A stretch of 62,282 nucleotides of DNA from Gammaproteobacteria bacterium (GCA_021772935.1 JAJFLA010000002.1:1-62282), one strand, 5' to 3'; counted from the stretch's first letter, positions 52,827 through 62,076 are shown. Program-made: numbers and translations. The notes: generated by a model from the sequence alone, not told the origin.

Positions 52827-53071
52827 TTTCTGTCCTTGCAGAGGTAAATTATTCAGTCGGCAGGGCGATGGAATCATCACCACAAAGCATGAAGAAGTGT
52901 GCATGATCTGGAGCACGATGTACATCGCCGTTAAGTCAAATTATCCACCCACTCAAAGGTGTAAAGTCTCTTTTTTCTCGTACTGGAGGCGATATTGTTA
53001 CATACGTCAAGCTGTTGCTAGGGAGAAGAGGGTGATTTCATCTTCCTGGCTGAAAATAATTGCGATATATT

Positions 53072-53100
53072 TTGATAAAGTTGTCCATATATGATACAAA
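53072..53100 (+). promoter_or_regulatory. Candidate promoter of the ior/kor operon
   Basis: TTGATA (53072-53077) and TACAAA (53095-53100) are separated by 17 bp in an AT-rich stretch 50 bp before the operon's first ATG. Each box matches sigma-70 consensus at four positions or more. No operator palindrome from the muropeptide island is present here. Confidence 0.45.
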
Positions 53101-53149
53101 ATAAAAATTAATTAGCATTAATATGTATCGTAACGTCGGAGTAGGCGAA

Positions 53150-55000
53150 ATGAGTGAAGTTATCGAGCCGCGAGTTTCTTCAAATGCGCCTGAAAGTCTG
53201 AACATCATTACCCAGACCGGGCAGGGTGCCCGACCGATGACGGGTAATGAAGCCATTGCCCGCGGTGTGTGGGAAGCTGGTTGTCGTGTTGCTGCGGCTT
53301 ATCCCGGTACACCCAGTACCGAGATACTGGAAAACCTGGCAAAGTACCCGAGCCAAGACCTGCATGCACAGTGGTCGACGAATGAAAAGATCGCGCTGGA
53401 TGTCGCCTATGGTGCATCTTATGGTGGTGTGCGGGCTTTCTGTGCGATGAAGCATGTTGGTCTGAATGTTGCAGCAGATGCTTTGCTTACCCAAGCCTAT
53501 ATCGGCGTCAATGGCGGCATGGTGCTGGCTGTGTGTGACGATCCGGGGATTCACAGTTCGCAAAACGAACAGGATACACGTTTGTTTGGCAAACTCGCCA
53601 ACGTGCCAGTGCTGGAACCTTCAGATGCGCAGGAGGCACTTGATTATACCCGTTGGGCTTATGAGCTCAGCGAGCAGTTTGATACACCCATTATTGTTCG
53701 CAGCACGACCCGGATTGCCCACACCCGTAGCCCTGTAGTTGTCGGCGAGCGCCAGGAATTTGAAAGCCAGGGATTTGTTGAACGACCAGAAAATATCGCA
53801 CTACCTACAACGGCACGTCGTCGTCATCCAGTGGTGATCGAACGTGAATCCCTGATGGAAACATACTTCAGTGAGTCGGCAAAGACTCAATGGATAAAGG
53901 GTGATACCAGTGTCGGTATCATTACTGCGGGCATGTCGTACAGTTATGTCAGAGAGGTATTGCAAGGATTCAGCATATTGAAATTACCGGCGTCTTTTCC
54001 GCTGGCCCGTGACAGCGTTCGTGAGTTCTGCGACTCGGTGGAGCGTGTCATTGTGGTTGAGGAACTGGAGCCATTCCTCGAAACAGAAATTGCCGCAATG
54101 GGCTACAAGGTGGAAGGCAAGGTGTTTTTCCCAAGGGCGGGTGAACTTTCACCCGAGCTGGTCCATGAAGGTTTTGCAAAAGCCGGTTTGCTTGAATCAC
54201 GCAAGATAAAGAGCATGCTCAATTTTGATGAACTGGTGCGCCCACCCGTGCTGTGCTCAGGTTGTCCTCATACCGGTGGTTATATGGCATTGCGTGCACT
54301 CGATGCCCGTGTTGCTGGTGATATTGGCTGCTATACACTTGCCGCAATGCAACCCTTACAAGCCATGGACACCTGCGTGTCGATGGGTTCCAGTATTGGT
54401 ACGGCTGTCGGTCTTGCCAAAGCAGGCAATGAAACCAGACCCATTGTGGCCACCATTGGTGATTCCACCTTTCTGCATGGTGGCATTCCTGGTTTGATCG
54501 ATGCCGTTTATAACCAGGCTAATATCACCGTGTTATTGCTCAACAACAGTACTACCGCAATGACGGGTGGTCAGGACCATCCCGGTACCGGCAGAACCTT
54601 ACGTGGCGATGAAACTCACCAGGTGAATTATGCAGAAGTCTGCAGGGCGGTGGGTGTGAAGTCGCTGAAGGAAGTTGATTCATATGACCTTGGTGTACTC
54701 TACCAGGCCATTCGCGAAGCAACCGAGTATAAGGGTGTTTCAGTGGTCATCGCTAACCGGCCGTGTGTGCTGGACCCGGTCAAGATCAAAGGACCCGCAT
54801 TCCAGATTCGCGCTGAAGGGTGCACAGCCTGTCAATCCTGTATGAACCTCGGTTGTCCGGCTCTGTCCTGGAGTGACGAAATGCTGGATGGCCATCACAA
54901 GATTAAAATTGATGAAACATCGTGCATCGGTTGCACCTTGTGTGTACAGATATGCCCCAGTGATTGTATCCGCCCGGCGCTGGAGTTAAACCCGTCATGA
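53150..55000 (+). CDS. iorA: Indolepyruvate oxidoreductase alpha subunit
   Basis: About 616 aa from the ATG at 53150 (MSEVIEPRVS), preceded by GGAG; an ATG at 53123 is also in frame. Domains: pyrimidine-binding N-terminus (GNEAIARG, YPGTPSTEI), LCSGCPHTGGY, TPP motif IGDSTFLHGG with NNSTTAMTGGQDHPG, and two 4Fe-4S clusters at the end (CTACQSCMNLGCP, CIGCTLCVQICP). It oxidatively decarboxylates aryl-pyruvates with CoA. It is of ordinary length, without the GltD insertion of the first iorA. First gene of a five-gene coupled operon; its TGA overlaps the iorB start. Confidence 0.92.
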   Translation: MSEVIEPRVSSNAPESLNIITQTGQGARPMTGNEAIARGVWEAGCRVAAAYPGTPSTEILENLAKYPSQDLHAQWSTNEKIALDVAYGASYGGVRAFCAMKHVGLNVAADALLTQAYIGVNGGMVLAVCDDPGIHSSQNEQDTRLFGKLANVPVLEPSDAQEALDYTRWAYELSEQFDTPIIVRSTTRIAHTRSPVVVGERQEFESQGFVERPENIALPTTARRRHPVVIERESLMETYFSESAKTQWIKGDTSVGIITAGMSYSYVREVLQGFSILKLPASFPLARDSVREFCDSVERVIVVEELEPFLETEIAAMGYKVEGKVFFPRAGELSPELVHEGFAKAGLLESRKIKSMLNFDELVRPPVLCSGCPHTGGYMALRALDARVAGDIGCYTLAAMQPLQAMDTCVSMGSSIGTAVGLAKAGNETRPIVATIGDSTFLHGGIPGLIDAVYNQANITVLLLNNSTTAMTGGQDHPGTGRTLRGDETHQVNYAEVCRAVGVKSLKEVDSYDLGVLYQAIREATEYKGVSVVIANRPCVLDPVKIKGPAFQIRAEGCTACQSCMNLGCPALSWSDEMLDGHHKIKIDETSCIGCTLCVQICPSDCIRPALELNPS

Positions 55001-55911
55001 ACGCCACGGTAACCGGACCTACAAACGTTCTGATCGTCGGTGTCGGTGGCCAGGGCGTCATCATGGTGTCGAAAATACTCGCAAGATTGAGCCAGCAACA
55101 GGGTTTGCAGGTCAAGCAAAGTGAAGTACATGGTATGGCCAAACGTGGCGGTTCCGTGTTTAGCCATATTCGTTTTGGTGAAGAGGTGTGGTCACCGACC
55201 ATACCCATGGGCGAGGCCGATGTTGTGCTGGGGCTTGAGTGGGCCGAAGGTCTGCGTTGGCTACGCTATCTGAAACCGGATAGTGGCACGTTTATCTCGG
55301 ATACCAAGAGAATAGTTCCACCATTTTCTTGCCGTGACAGACAGCACGATGCCAAACATGGTTATGCACATCATACGGTTGCTGACATTGTCGCGCAGGT
55401 ACCCAATACCTTCGCACCGGATGCCACTGGAATGGCAATCGAACTGGGAAATGAGAGGGTTGCCAATACTATCCTGTTGGGTGTGCTTTCTACCGTCATG
55501 GATTTCCCGGTAAAAGACTGGTTAAAAGTGTTACCTGAATTTGTGCCTGCAAAGACACTGGAGACCAATCTCAAGGCTTTCAAAGCGGGTCGTGCCTGGA
55601 CGAAAAAACCACATGAGCCCGATTTGCGTCAGACAACGGTACAAGCACAGGCTGGCCCGTTGATGCGTCGTCAGGTCAGTCTGGAAATCACTGAGGAATG
55701 GTGTAAAAGTTGTGATATTTGCGTGAAGATGTGTCCAGAGCGTTGCCTTGCGCTGGATCAACGTCAGATCGTCAAGCTGGTCAAACCGCAAGCCTGTACC
55801 GGTTGCCGGGTTTGTGAGTGGTTATGCCCGGATTTTGCCATTGCGGTTCATGTCGAGGCGGTGCCTGCAGAAAACATTTCAGTTGTAACAGCCACAGAGG
55901 TAAGAGTCTGA
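54997..55911 (+). CDS. iorB: Indolepyruvate oxidoreductase beta subunit fused to a 2x[4Fe-4S] ferredoxin
   Basis: About 304 aa from the ATG at 54997, which overlaps the iorA stop (ATGA). Residues 1-190 are IorB (VGVGGQGVIM, EVHGMAKRGGSVFSHIRFG). Residues ~225-290 form a bacterial ferredoxin with CKSCDICVKMCP and CTGCRVCEWLCP, like the delta subunit of 2-oxoglutarate ferredoxin oxidoreductase (KorD). KorA, KorB and KorC follow but no separate korD, so the ferredoxin tail may serve the Kor complex as well as Ior, or bridge them (inference). Confidence 0.9.
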   Translation: MNATVTGPTNVLIVGVGGQGVIMVSKILARLSQQQGLQVKQSEVHGMAKRGGSVFSHIRFGEEVWSPTIPMGEADVVLGLEWAEGLRWLRYLKPDSGTFISDTKRIVPPFSCRDRQHDAKHGYAHHTVADIVAQVPNTFAPDATGMAIELGNERVANTILLGVLSTVMDFPVKDWLKVLPEFVPAKTLETNLKAFKAGRAWTKKPHEPDLRQTTVQAQAGPLMRRQVSLEITEEWCKSCDICVKMCPERCLALDQRQIVKLVKPQACTGCRVCEWLCPDFAIAVHVEAVPAENISVVTATEVRV

Positions 55912-57056
55912 TGTCAGAAATACCACAACGACAGAGTCTGCAGGGCAACCAGGCTTGCGCGCTCGGTGCAATTGCCGCTGGTTGTCGTTTGTTTGCCGGT
56001 TACCCCATTACACCGTCATCCGAGATTGCCGAACGCATGTCAAAAGAGTTGCCAGCGGTCGATGGTGTGTTTATTCAGATGGAAGATGAAATCGCCTCAA
56101 TGGCGGCTTGCCTGGGCGGCTCGATGGGTGGGGTTAAATCCATGACTGCAACATCCGGGCCCGGCTTTTCGCTCAAACAGGAAAATATCGGTTACGGAAT
56201 TCAGGCCGAAGTGCCGTGTGTCGTGATCAACGTGATGCGTGGTGGGCCGAGTACCGGTATGCCGACCCGTCCAGCGCAGGGTGATGTCATGCAGGCTCGT
56301 TGGGGAACTCACGGTGATCATCCGATAATTGTATTGACACCAGCGTCGGTTCAGGAGATATATCAGCAAACCATCCAGGCTTTCAATTTTTCCGAGACCT
56401 ACCGGATACCCGTGGTGGTGTTGTATGACGAAGCCATCGGGCACCTTATTGATACGGTGGATCTCCCGCATGCGAAAGATATAGAAACTACAGAAAGGAA
56501 ATGGGCAAGCGGCCCTGCCAGTGATTACCTGCCTTACCAGGCGGACGAAGATGGTATCCCGCCGATGCCGTTACCTGGTGATGGCTATCGTACGCATACA
56601 ACAGGTCTGACGCATTTGGAAAACGGCTTCCCGACCCAGGTTCCAGCCGATGTGACCCGTGTTACCAGCCGTTTATTGGATAAGATTGAGAATCACCGGG
56701 ATGCAATAGAGCAATATGAACTGATAAGTTGCGAAGACGCAGAAATCCTGCTGGTAGCATTTGGCATCACTGCCCGCTCCAGTGAACGCGCAATCAATAT
56801 TGCGAGAGAGAAAGGTATCAAGGTGGGCCTGCTACGACCGGTCACCCTGTGGCCGTTTCCTGAGAAGGTTTTTAAGCAACTTGCCGAGCGAGCAAAACAC
56901 GTACTTGTTGCCGAAATGAATGCCGGTCAGCTGATACTGGAAATAGAACGTCTGTGCCCGAGTGGCACAATGGTGAGCGGTATCAACAAATTTGATGGCG
57001 AGTCCATTCAACCGGATGAAATCCTGTCCAGGATCGAGGAGTGCGGTCATGAGTGA
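55911..57056 (+). CDS. korA: 2-oxoacid:ferredoxin oxidoreductase alpha subunit (KorA-like)
   Basis: 381 aa from the ATG at 55911, which shares a base with the preceding stop (TGATG). GNQACALGAIAAGCRLFAGYPITPSSEIAE, MEDEIASMAACLGGSMGGVKSMTATSGPG and MRGGPSTGMPTRPAQGD are KorA/PorA domain I motifs, here broken by ordinary residues; the C-terminal half has the domain II strand-loop LLRPVTLWPFP. It binds CoA and 2-oxoacid with KorB. 2-Oxoglutarate is the most likely substrate from family similarity, but branched or aryl 2-oxoacids are possible. Confidence 0.9.
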   Translation: MSEIPQRQSLQGNQACALGAIAAGCRLFAGYPITPSSEIAERMSKELPAVDGVFIQMEDEIASMAACLGGSMGGVKSMTATSGPGFSLKQENIGYGIQAEVPCVVINVMRGGPSTGMPTRPAQGDVMQARWGTHGDHPIIVLTPASVQEIYQQTIQAFNFSETYRIPVVVLYDEAIGHLIDTVDLPHAKDIETTERKWASGPASDYLPYQADEDGIPPMPLPGDGYRTHTTGLTHLENGFPTQVPADVTRVTSRLLDKIENHRDAIEQYELISCEDAEILLVAFGITARSSERAINIAREKGIKVGLLRPVTLWPFPEKVFKQLAERAKHVLVAEMNAGQLILEIERLCPSGTMVSGINKFDGESIQPDEILSRIEECGHE

Positions 57057-57921
57057 TGCAGTAATGCCTTTAAAGCTCACGGAAAAACCTGCGCACAAGA
57101 CAACGGGGCAATTTGAGATACGGGATTATCTTCGATTGGACTTGTTTCCACATTTCCTTTGCCCGGGTTGTGGTCATGGTATCGCTTTGCGCGCTTTGCT
57201 CTGGGCCATTCATGATCTGGATATTGAAAAAGACCAGTTGGCGGTTGTCAGTGGCATTGGTTGTTCAGGACGGTTGAGTGCTTATATTGATGCCAATACG
57301 TTTCACACCACTCACGGGCGTCCAATTGCGTTTGCCACTGGTCTGAAGCTGGCGCGTCCTGATCTGCATGTCATTGTTATCACCGGTGATGGTGATTGTC
57401 TGGCCATTGGTGGTAACCACCTTATCCACGCTGCGCGTCGTAACCTGGATATCACCTGTATCATGTTAAATAATGAAGTCTACGGTATGACCGGCGGCCA
57501 GGTTTCTCCCACCACCAGTCTCGACAGGTTTACAACAACAACACCAATGGGCAATCAGGAGCCGGGATTTGATGCCTGTGCGCTCGCCAAGGGTGCCGGA
57601 GCGACGTTTGTTGGGCGAGAAGTCACCCTGCAAACTACCGCCCTGAAAAACCTGATGCAGGAAGGGATTGCTCATCAGGGTTTCTCGTTTGTTGAAGTTA
57701 TTTCCGATTGCACAGAAGTTTATGGTCGAAAGAATGATCTTGGCTCTTCTCCGGAAATGGTGTTGAGTCAGAAGCGTAGTATTCTGCCCAAGTTTGATGG
57801 CACGGCGGTTGATAAGCCTTTCCGTGCTGGTGATTGGGAAACCGGGGTTTTGTCACGTGAAGACAGGCCTGAGTATTATGCCGCCTATCGGGCGCACTGC
57901 CATCGGGTGCTTGGAAAATGA
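57049..57921 (+). CDS. korB: 2-oxoacid:ferredoxin oxidoreductase beta subunit (KorB-like)
   Basis: 290 aa from the ATG at 57049, overlapping korA by 8 bp (ATGAGTGA). FLCPGCGHGIALRAL (cluster Cys), SGIGCSGR, HTTHGRPIAFATGLKLARP, and the TPP motif GDGDCLAIGGNH with NNEVYGMTGGQVSPTT are diagnostic. It carries TPP and a 4Fe-4S cluster. The stop overlaps the next start (ATGA). Fully consistent with a functional partner of the alpha subunit. Confidence 0.92.
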   Translation: MSDAVMPLKLTEKPAHKTTGQFEIRDYLRLDLFPHFLCPGCGHGIALRALLWAIHDLDIEKDQLAVVSGIGCSGRLSAYIDANTFHTTHGRPIAFATGLKLARPDLHVIVITGDGDCLAIGGNHLIHAARRNLDITCIMLNNEVYGMTGGQVSPTTSLDRFTTTTPMGNQEPGFDACALAKGAGATFVGREVTLQTTALKNLMQEGIAHQGFSFVEVISDCTEVYGRKNDLGSSPEMVLSQKRSILPKFDGTAVDKPFRAGDWETGVLSREDRPEYYAAYRAHCHRVLGK

Positions 57922-58457
57922 GTGCGGGCAACGGATATGAGATTCGACTGAGTGGCACAGGTGGTCAGGGTCTGGGTCTCAGTGGCAAAATGCTGGCGGC
58001 AGCCCTGAGCTCTGAAGGCATGCATGTTGCGCAGTCACAAAGTTATGAGCCCACTTCGCGGGGAGGAATGAGTCGTTCTGACCTGGTGGTTAGCAGGGAA
58101 ACGGCTGACTACCCGTTGGCGACGGGTCTGGATTATCTGCTAATCCTGGACAAACGGGCAATGTCCATTTCCGAAGGCATGATTAACAAGGATGCCCTGG
58201 TGCTGGTAGATGAAGAACTGGTCCCTGAACCACCCAGTGGTGAATTTAGAGTCCATTCGTTACCACTAAGCAAAACTGCGATATCACTGGGCAACCTGCG
58301 TGTTACTAATGTTGTCAGCCTGGGCGCGCTCATTGCACTGGGAGATATCTGCGACCTGCAAACAATGGAAGCAGCGATCAGGCGCAACACACCAGCGAAG
58401 TACGCACAAATGAATCTGGATGCAGTTCGTGCCGGGTTTGAATTAGTCAATAACTAG
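57918..58457 (+). CDS. korC: 2-oxoacid:ferredoxin oxidoreductase gamma subunit (KorC-like)
   Basis: 179 aa. RLSGTGGQGLGLSGKMLA glycine loop, QSYEPTSRGGMSRSDLVVS and NVVSLGALIAL fit the gamma subunit. Its ATG overlaps the korB stop by four bases. It completes the alpha-beta-gamma set; the missing delta is probably the ferredoxin tail on IorB. The stop codon lies in an 11-bp tandem repeat. No clear terminator follows in the next 250 bp. Confidence 0.9.
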   Translation: MSAGNGYEIRLSGTGGQGLGLSGKMLAAALSSEGMHVAQSQSYEPTSRGGMSRSDLVVSRETADYPLATGLDYLLILDKRAMSISEGMINKDALVLVDEELVPEPPSGEFRVHSLPLSKTAISLGNLRVTNVVSLGALIALGDICDLQTMEAAIRRNTPAKYAQMNLDAVRAGFELVNN

Positions 58458-58477
58458 TCAATAACTAGTCAACAACA
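58445..58477. repeat. 11-bp tandem repeat across the korC stop
   Basis: TAGTCAATAAC occurs twice and then once as TAGTCAACAAC. The first unit overlaps the last korC codons and each unit contributes a TAG, giving stacked stop codons. It is a likely slippage product without evident function. Confidence 0.7.
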
Positions 58478-58710
58478 GATCATAGGGCGCTTGCCAGCAT
58501 ACGCGGATGAACCGGAGCTGATTGCGATGCTGCCATCATCCTGTTTGTGGCTTGGGGACAGGGTTGAAATCAGTTTTTCTGAGCAAGCCGGAAAGATATA
58601 GAGAAAAATGTTATGCATCGCAAACCCTGTTTCAAATTAAGGTCAGCCGTATTTGCTGTCAAATGAGTTAACATTGACATCCGGGTTTACGCGATAAAAC
58701 AGGAGCGCCC

Positions 58711-59532
58711 ATGGGGAAGCAAGAAAAACCTGATGATATCTATACCAGAAAAGGTACTATCAAAAAAAAGGTCTATGAAAAGGAACTCGCCCGCTTACAG
58801 GTTGAACTGGTCAAGTTGCAGGCATGGATTAAACATAAGCAACTGAAAATAGTTGTTATATTTGAAGGCCGTGATGCTGCTGGAAAAGGTGGCACGATCA
58901 AGAGAATTACAGAACCTTTGAACCCGAGAACCTGTAGGGTTGTGGCACTACCAGCACCAACCGACCGGGAAAAAACCCAATGGTATTTCCAGCGTTATGC
59001 CAACCACCTTCCCGCTGCTGGTGAAATGGTGATTATGGATCGTAGTTGGTATAACCGCGCTGGTGTAGAAAAGGTGATGGGGTTTTGTACGGCGCAAGAG
59101 CATGAAGAATTTATGCGTTCCTGCCCAGAATTTGAACGTATGCTGAAACGAAGTGGTATTTTATTGATCAAATACTGGTTTTCAGTCAGTGACAAGGAAC
59201 AGGAAAAACGCTTTCAGGGTCGCCTGCTTGATCCAACAAAAAGGTGGAAGCTAAGCCCGATGGATCTGGAATCAAGAAAAAAATGGCTCGAATATTCAAA
59301 AGCTAAAGATTTCATGTTTGCGCATACTGATATCAAGCAAGCGCCTTGGTATGTGGTTAATTCCGACGTTAAAAAGCATGCCCGGCTGAACTGTATTTCG
59401 CATTTGTTGAGCCTGGTCGATTATCAGGATCTGACTCCCAAAAAAATTGATTTATCGGAACGACCCACAACAGGAGTTGGTTATATCCGTCCGCCGCTGG
59501 AAGACCAGGGCTTTGTACCGGAAGTTTTCTAA
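58711..59532 (+). CDS. ppk2: Polyphosphate kinase 2
   Basis: 273 aa, single-domain PPK2. Walker A in FEGRDAAGKGGTIKRI, Walker B and lid in VIMDRSWYNRAGVE, plus KYWFSVSDKEQEKRFQGR and the aromatic-rich C-terminus. It transfers phosphate between polyphosphate and nucleoside mono- or diphosphates; the class (ADP- or AMP-directed) is not decided here. Ribosome site AGGAG just upstream. The 253-bp gap before it holds no gene. Confidence 0.93.
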   Translation: MGKQEKPDDIYTRKGTIKKKVYEKELARLQVELVKLQAWIKHKQLKIVVIFEGRDAAGKGGTIKRITEPLNPRTCRVVALPAPTDREKTQWYFQRYANHLPAAGEMVIMDRSWYNRAGVEKVMGFCTAQEHEEFMRSCPEFERMLKRSGILLIKYWFSVSDKEQEKRFQGRLLDPTKRWKLSPMDLESRKKWLEYSKAKDFMFAHTDIKQAPWYVVNSDVKKHARLNCISHLLSLVDYQDLTPKKIDLSERPTTGVGYIRPPLEDQGFVPEVF

Positions 59533-59549
59533 GGAGCCTCTGAACAAGT

Positions 59550-60095
59550 CTATAAAGGGCGTTTTGCTGGCTTTCTGGCAACTATTTGTGCCACGGCACG
59601 ATCCGGGTTTTGCAGGATACCTTCGAAACTGTGAATAATTTCCCAATCCTGGAATATGCTTGCCAGTTCACCTGGCTGGAGTAAATAATCTGAATTTTTA
59701 GGACGTCCGAAGCGCCGGTTCTCAATCGTGAAGGTTTCATAGACTACCAGTCCACCAGTGGCTACAGCGTTCATAAGGGCAGGGAACAATGGCCGATGAA
59801 GATAGCGAAAGACAAGGATGGCGCTATAGCATTGCCCGGACAAGGGTTCAATCCCTGCTTGTTCGAGGTCAAGCTGCCAGACCCGGCCCGACAAGCCGGC
59901 TTCCTGTAAATGCTGCTCTACCAGCGACAAAGCAGTGGCTGACTTATCGGCAAATGTCACCGGCAGACCCATTTTAGCCAACAGCAGGCCGTTGTGTCCT
60001 GCTCCACTTGCAAGATCCAGGATCGGTAGCGAGTGATCCAGATTCATCAATAAATCCAGGTGGTCCAGTAACAGGTCATGGGCTGAGCGAGGCAT
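59550..60095 (-). CDS. Class I SAM-dependent methyltransferase
   Basis: 181 aa. Rossmann motif I ILDLASGAGHNGLLLA, acidic motif II VTFADKSATAL, motif IV YSAILVFRYLHRPL and the following GGLVVYETFT strand place it with TehB-like methyltransferases. The substrate is unknown. It stands tail-to-tail with ppk2 and has no strong ribosome site. Confidence 0.8.
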   Translation of the reverse strand: MPRSAHDLLLDHLDLLMNLDHSLPILDLASGAGHNGLLLAKMGLPVTFADKSATALSLVEQHLQEAGLSGRVWQLDLEQAGIEPLSGQCYSAILVFRYLHRPLFPALMNAVATGGLVVYETFTIENRRFGRPKNSDYLLQPGELASIFQDWEIIHSFEGILQNPDRAVAQIVARKPAKRPL

Positions 60096-60130
60096 TGAAT
60101 TTATTCTAGAAATAACATTGAATATATTAT

Positions 60131-60520
60131 TTAACCTTTTGTATCAACGTCAGAAAGTATAATTTTTTTATGATATATTGAATAATACCTCAGGCTGCCG
60201 GGCGCGTGTGAAATGATACCGGAAATAATGATGATAACTGCGAATAAAAAGCTGGCCCAGTCCGGTGTGAGTAGTACAAATACAAGTAGGATAAGCTTCA
60301 ATACGATCGTAAGTCCACGCACCTGAACGATCCAGACCGGGTTTGAGATCAGGTCTATCAACATTATCAGGCTACCGCTGACAAGGGCTAGCCACCAATA
60401 GCCAAACCATAAAGATTTTTCAAGACCAAACAATATGCCGCCACCAACACCAACCACAGCCAGCAAATGCAGCGTACGCAAGCTGATCTTTGTCCAGCGT
60501 TTGACAGTAGTGATGTTCAC
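60131..60520 (-). CDS. Small membrane protein, function unknown
   Basis: 129 aa, GTG start with GGAGG five bases upstream, a strong initiation signal. Four hydrophobic segments (LHLLAVVGVGGGILFG, WLALVSGSLIMLIDL, LTIVLKLILLVFVLL, FLFAVIIIISGIISH) with short loops, then a charged tail. I do not recognise a family. It follows another membrane protein gene on the same strand with a strong hairpin between. Confidence 0.7.
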   Translation of the reverse strand: MNITTVKRWTKISLRTLHLLAVVGVGGGILFGLEKSLWFGYWWLALVSGSLIMLIDLISNPVWIVQVRGLTIVLKLILLVFVLLTPDWASFLFAVIIIISGIISHAPGSLRYYSIYHKKIILSDVDTKG

Positions 60521-60574
60521 ATTTACCTCCGCTTTAGCGTCAGGTTCGATTTAGGCCTGATAGCATGTATGTCC

Positions 60575-60618
60575 GGCTGGATACATTTTCGTATTTAAAT
60601 GTATCCAGCCTCTTTTTT
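60575..60618 (+). terminator. Strong hairpin with T-run
   Basis: A 14-bp perfect stem GGCTGGATACATTT / AAATGTATCCAGCC with an 8-nt loop, followed by TCTTTTTT on the plus strand. It has the form of a rho-independent terminator for plus-strand transcription, yet both neighbouring genes are on the minus strand and no plus-strand gene ends here. In the minus direction the U-run is missing. Confidence 0.65.
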
Positions 60619-61180
60619 AGTTCGGCCATAACCAGGCGAATGATCCCGCAACCACTAGTCCATATATCACTGCATCAAATAGGTATTTCGCGGTCGTGGG
60701 CCAGGGGTGTCCGTACCAAATGCTCATTGGAATAACGGCCCAGCCAAAAGCCAGAAAGCCGACGGTAGAGACAAAACGAAACACGACCATATAATCCGCA
60801 CCCGCCGAGAGCACTTGTGTGGCGCAGTACGCAATCAATATGCAGCCAAGCAGGAAAAAACCGATCTGCTGAGGCATCAGCTTGCCCATGTTCGGCAGGC
60901 CGTTTGGAAACACAGTAAGAATAGCGACAGGTCCCTTATTGAATTTTTCCTGAACCTCTGGTTTGTTCATTTCTGACATTTCAGTGCAGTAGGGAAGCGT
61001 ATGAATTCCAAGTTTTGGTGAACCGTTTCTAACGGCCGTCATGACCTCTTCTTCGTTTGAAAGTGATTGATAATCAGAGTTGTGATACTTGGCCACAACA
61101 TGAATGAGAGCACTCGCGATCCATGCCAGTAACGTACCGAGCACGATTGGCATCCAAAGTTGTAGTAGTGTAATGGTCAC
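60617..61180 (-). CDS. Membrane protein, function unknown
   Basis: 187 aa, GTG start preceded by GGGAGAA. One N-terminal helix (LWMPIVLGTLLAWIASALIHVV), a ~60-residue soluble loop, and three C-terminal helices (IGFFLLGCILIAYC, FRFVSTVGFLAFGWAVIPMSIW, YLFDAVIYGLVVAGSFAWLW). No family recognised. The last residues overlap the T-run of the hairpin described above. The gap to the next gene (202 bp) shows nothing recognisable. Confidence 0.72.
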   Translation of the reverse strand: MTITLLQLWMPIVLGTLLAWIASALIHVVAKYHNSDYQSLSNEEEVMTAVRNGSPKLGIHTLPYCTEMSEMNKPEVQEKFNKGPVAILTVFPNGLPNMGKLMPQQIGFFLLGCILIAYCATQVLSAGADYMVVFRFVSTVGFLAFGWAVIPMSIWYGHPWPTTAKYLFDAVIYGLVVAGSFAWLWPN

Positions 61181-61382
61181 TTGATTCTCCCGTTTGGTGT
61201 TTTTTAATTGTACGCGAAATAATTGCGTTTAGTTAAGGAGGACTGAAGGAGAACCGCGACGTCCACGTCTTTCTGCAAGAGAAATAGTTCATGTACCACC
61301 GTATGCGGGATGACGCATTTCGTGGTAACGGTAAGTAAATACCAAACCAATTGGAACTGGGGTGCTTGAATGCTAAGGGTCG

Positions 61383-62030
61383 CTAGCTAAAAACCCAGAA
61401 ATATTCATCCAGACGTGGCACACCGGCCGCAACAGCACGCGGCATTTCCGCTAGCATATCCACCTGCTCAACGAGACTGAGTTGGCTCTGCCACAAATGC
61501 TCGACTTCCTCGGTAGCAACGCTGAAGGGTGGTCCTTCCATAGCGCTGGATTCATATTCAAGCGTTACCAGTAAACCCCTGGGTGAGAGAGACAGGGTCT
61601 TACGGCATGCCGCGACGTAGGCCGTACGCATTTCTTTGGGCAGCGCCACCAGAGCAGCGCGATCATAAAGTGCTGTTATCGGCAGGCCATTGTAATCATC
61701 GGCCCATTGGATGAAATCAGTAACAAATATACAAATATTTCGTTCATTGGCACGATAGCAACGGTGCCCGTATTCAATGCTTTCTTGCCATGTGAGCTTG
61801 TTTTCACTAAAAAAAGCAATGACCGCTGATTCTACAAATTCGATACCAATAACATTGAGTCCACGTTCTTCAAGCCATAAGAGGTCCTGGGATTTTCCGC
61901 ACAAAGGTACCAGAACCGTTGTGCCTGGTTTTTCTACCGGCCAGTATCTCTCTAAAGCAGGGTGTATATCGGACCGATGAAAGCCGATGTTGCCCTGATC
62001 CCAGGTTTTGATCCAGAAGTTTGCGCGCAT
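61383..62030 (-). CDS. tpm: Thiopurine S-methyltransferase family protein
   Basis: 215 aa, full TPMT length. FWIKTWDQGNIGFHRSDIHPAL, VLVPLCGKSQDLLWLEERG (SAM site), VIGIEFVESAV and ALYDRAALVALPKEMR match bacterial TPMT closely. In bacteria the enzyme methylates selenium and tellurium oxyanions or thiols; the natural substrate is uncertain. It is the last complete gene of the window. Confidence 0.92.
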   Translation of the reverse strand: MRANFWIKTWDQGNIGFHRSDIHPALERYWPVEKPGTTVLVPLCGKSQDLLWLEERGLNVIGIEFVESAVIAFFSENKLTWQESIEYGHRCYRANERNICIFVTDFIQWADDYNGLPITALYDRAALVALPKEMRTAYVAACRKTLSLSPRGLLVTLEYESSAMEGPPFSVATEEVEHLWQSQLSLVEQVDMLAEMPRAVAAGVPRLDEYFWVFS

Positions 62031-62076
62031 TTTTTTTAAAGAGTCAAGTTCTAGTTAAAGGGTCAGGTTTAAGTCA

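Noticed and set aside
58674-58710. TTGACA followed by TAAAAC before ppk2, looking like a promoter
   Set aside because: The spacing is only 15 bp and the transcript would begin after the AGGAG ribosome site, almost at the ATG, so it cannot drive normal ppk2 translation.
60097-60106. GAATTTATTC resembling the island operator
   Set aside because: The half-sites are not spaced like GAATAA-N-TTATTC and the neighbouring methyltransferase is unrelated to muropeptide use.
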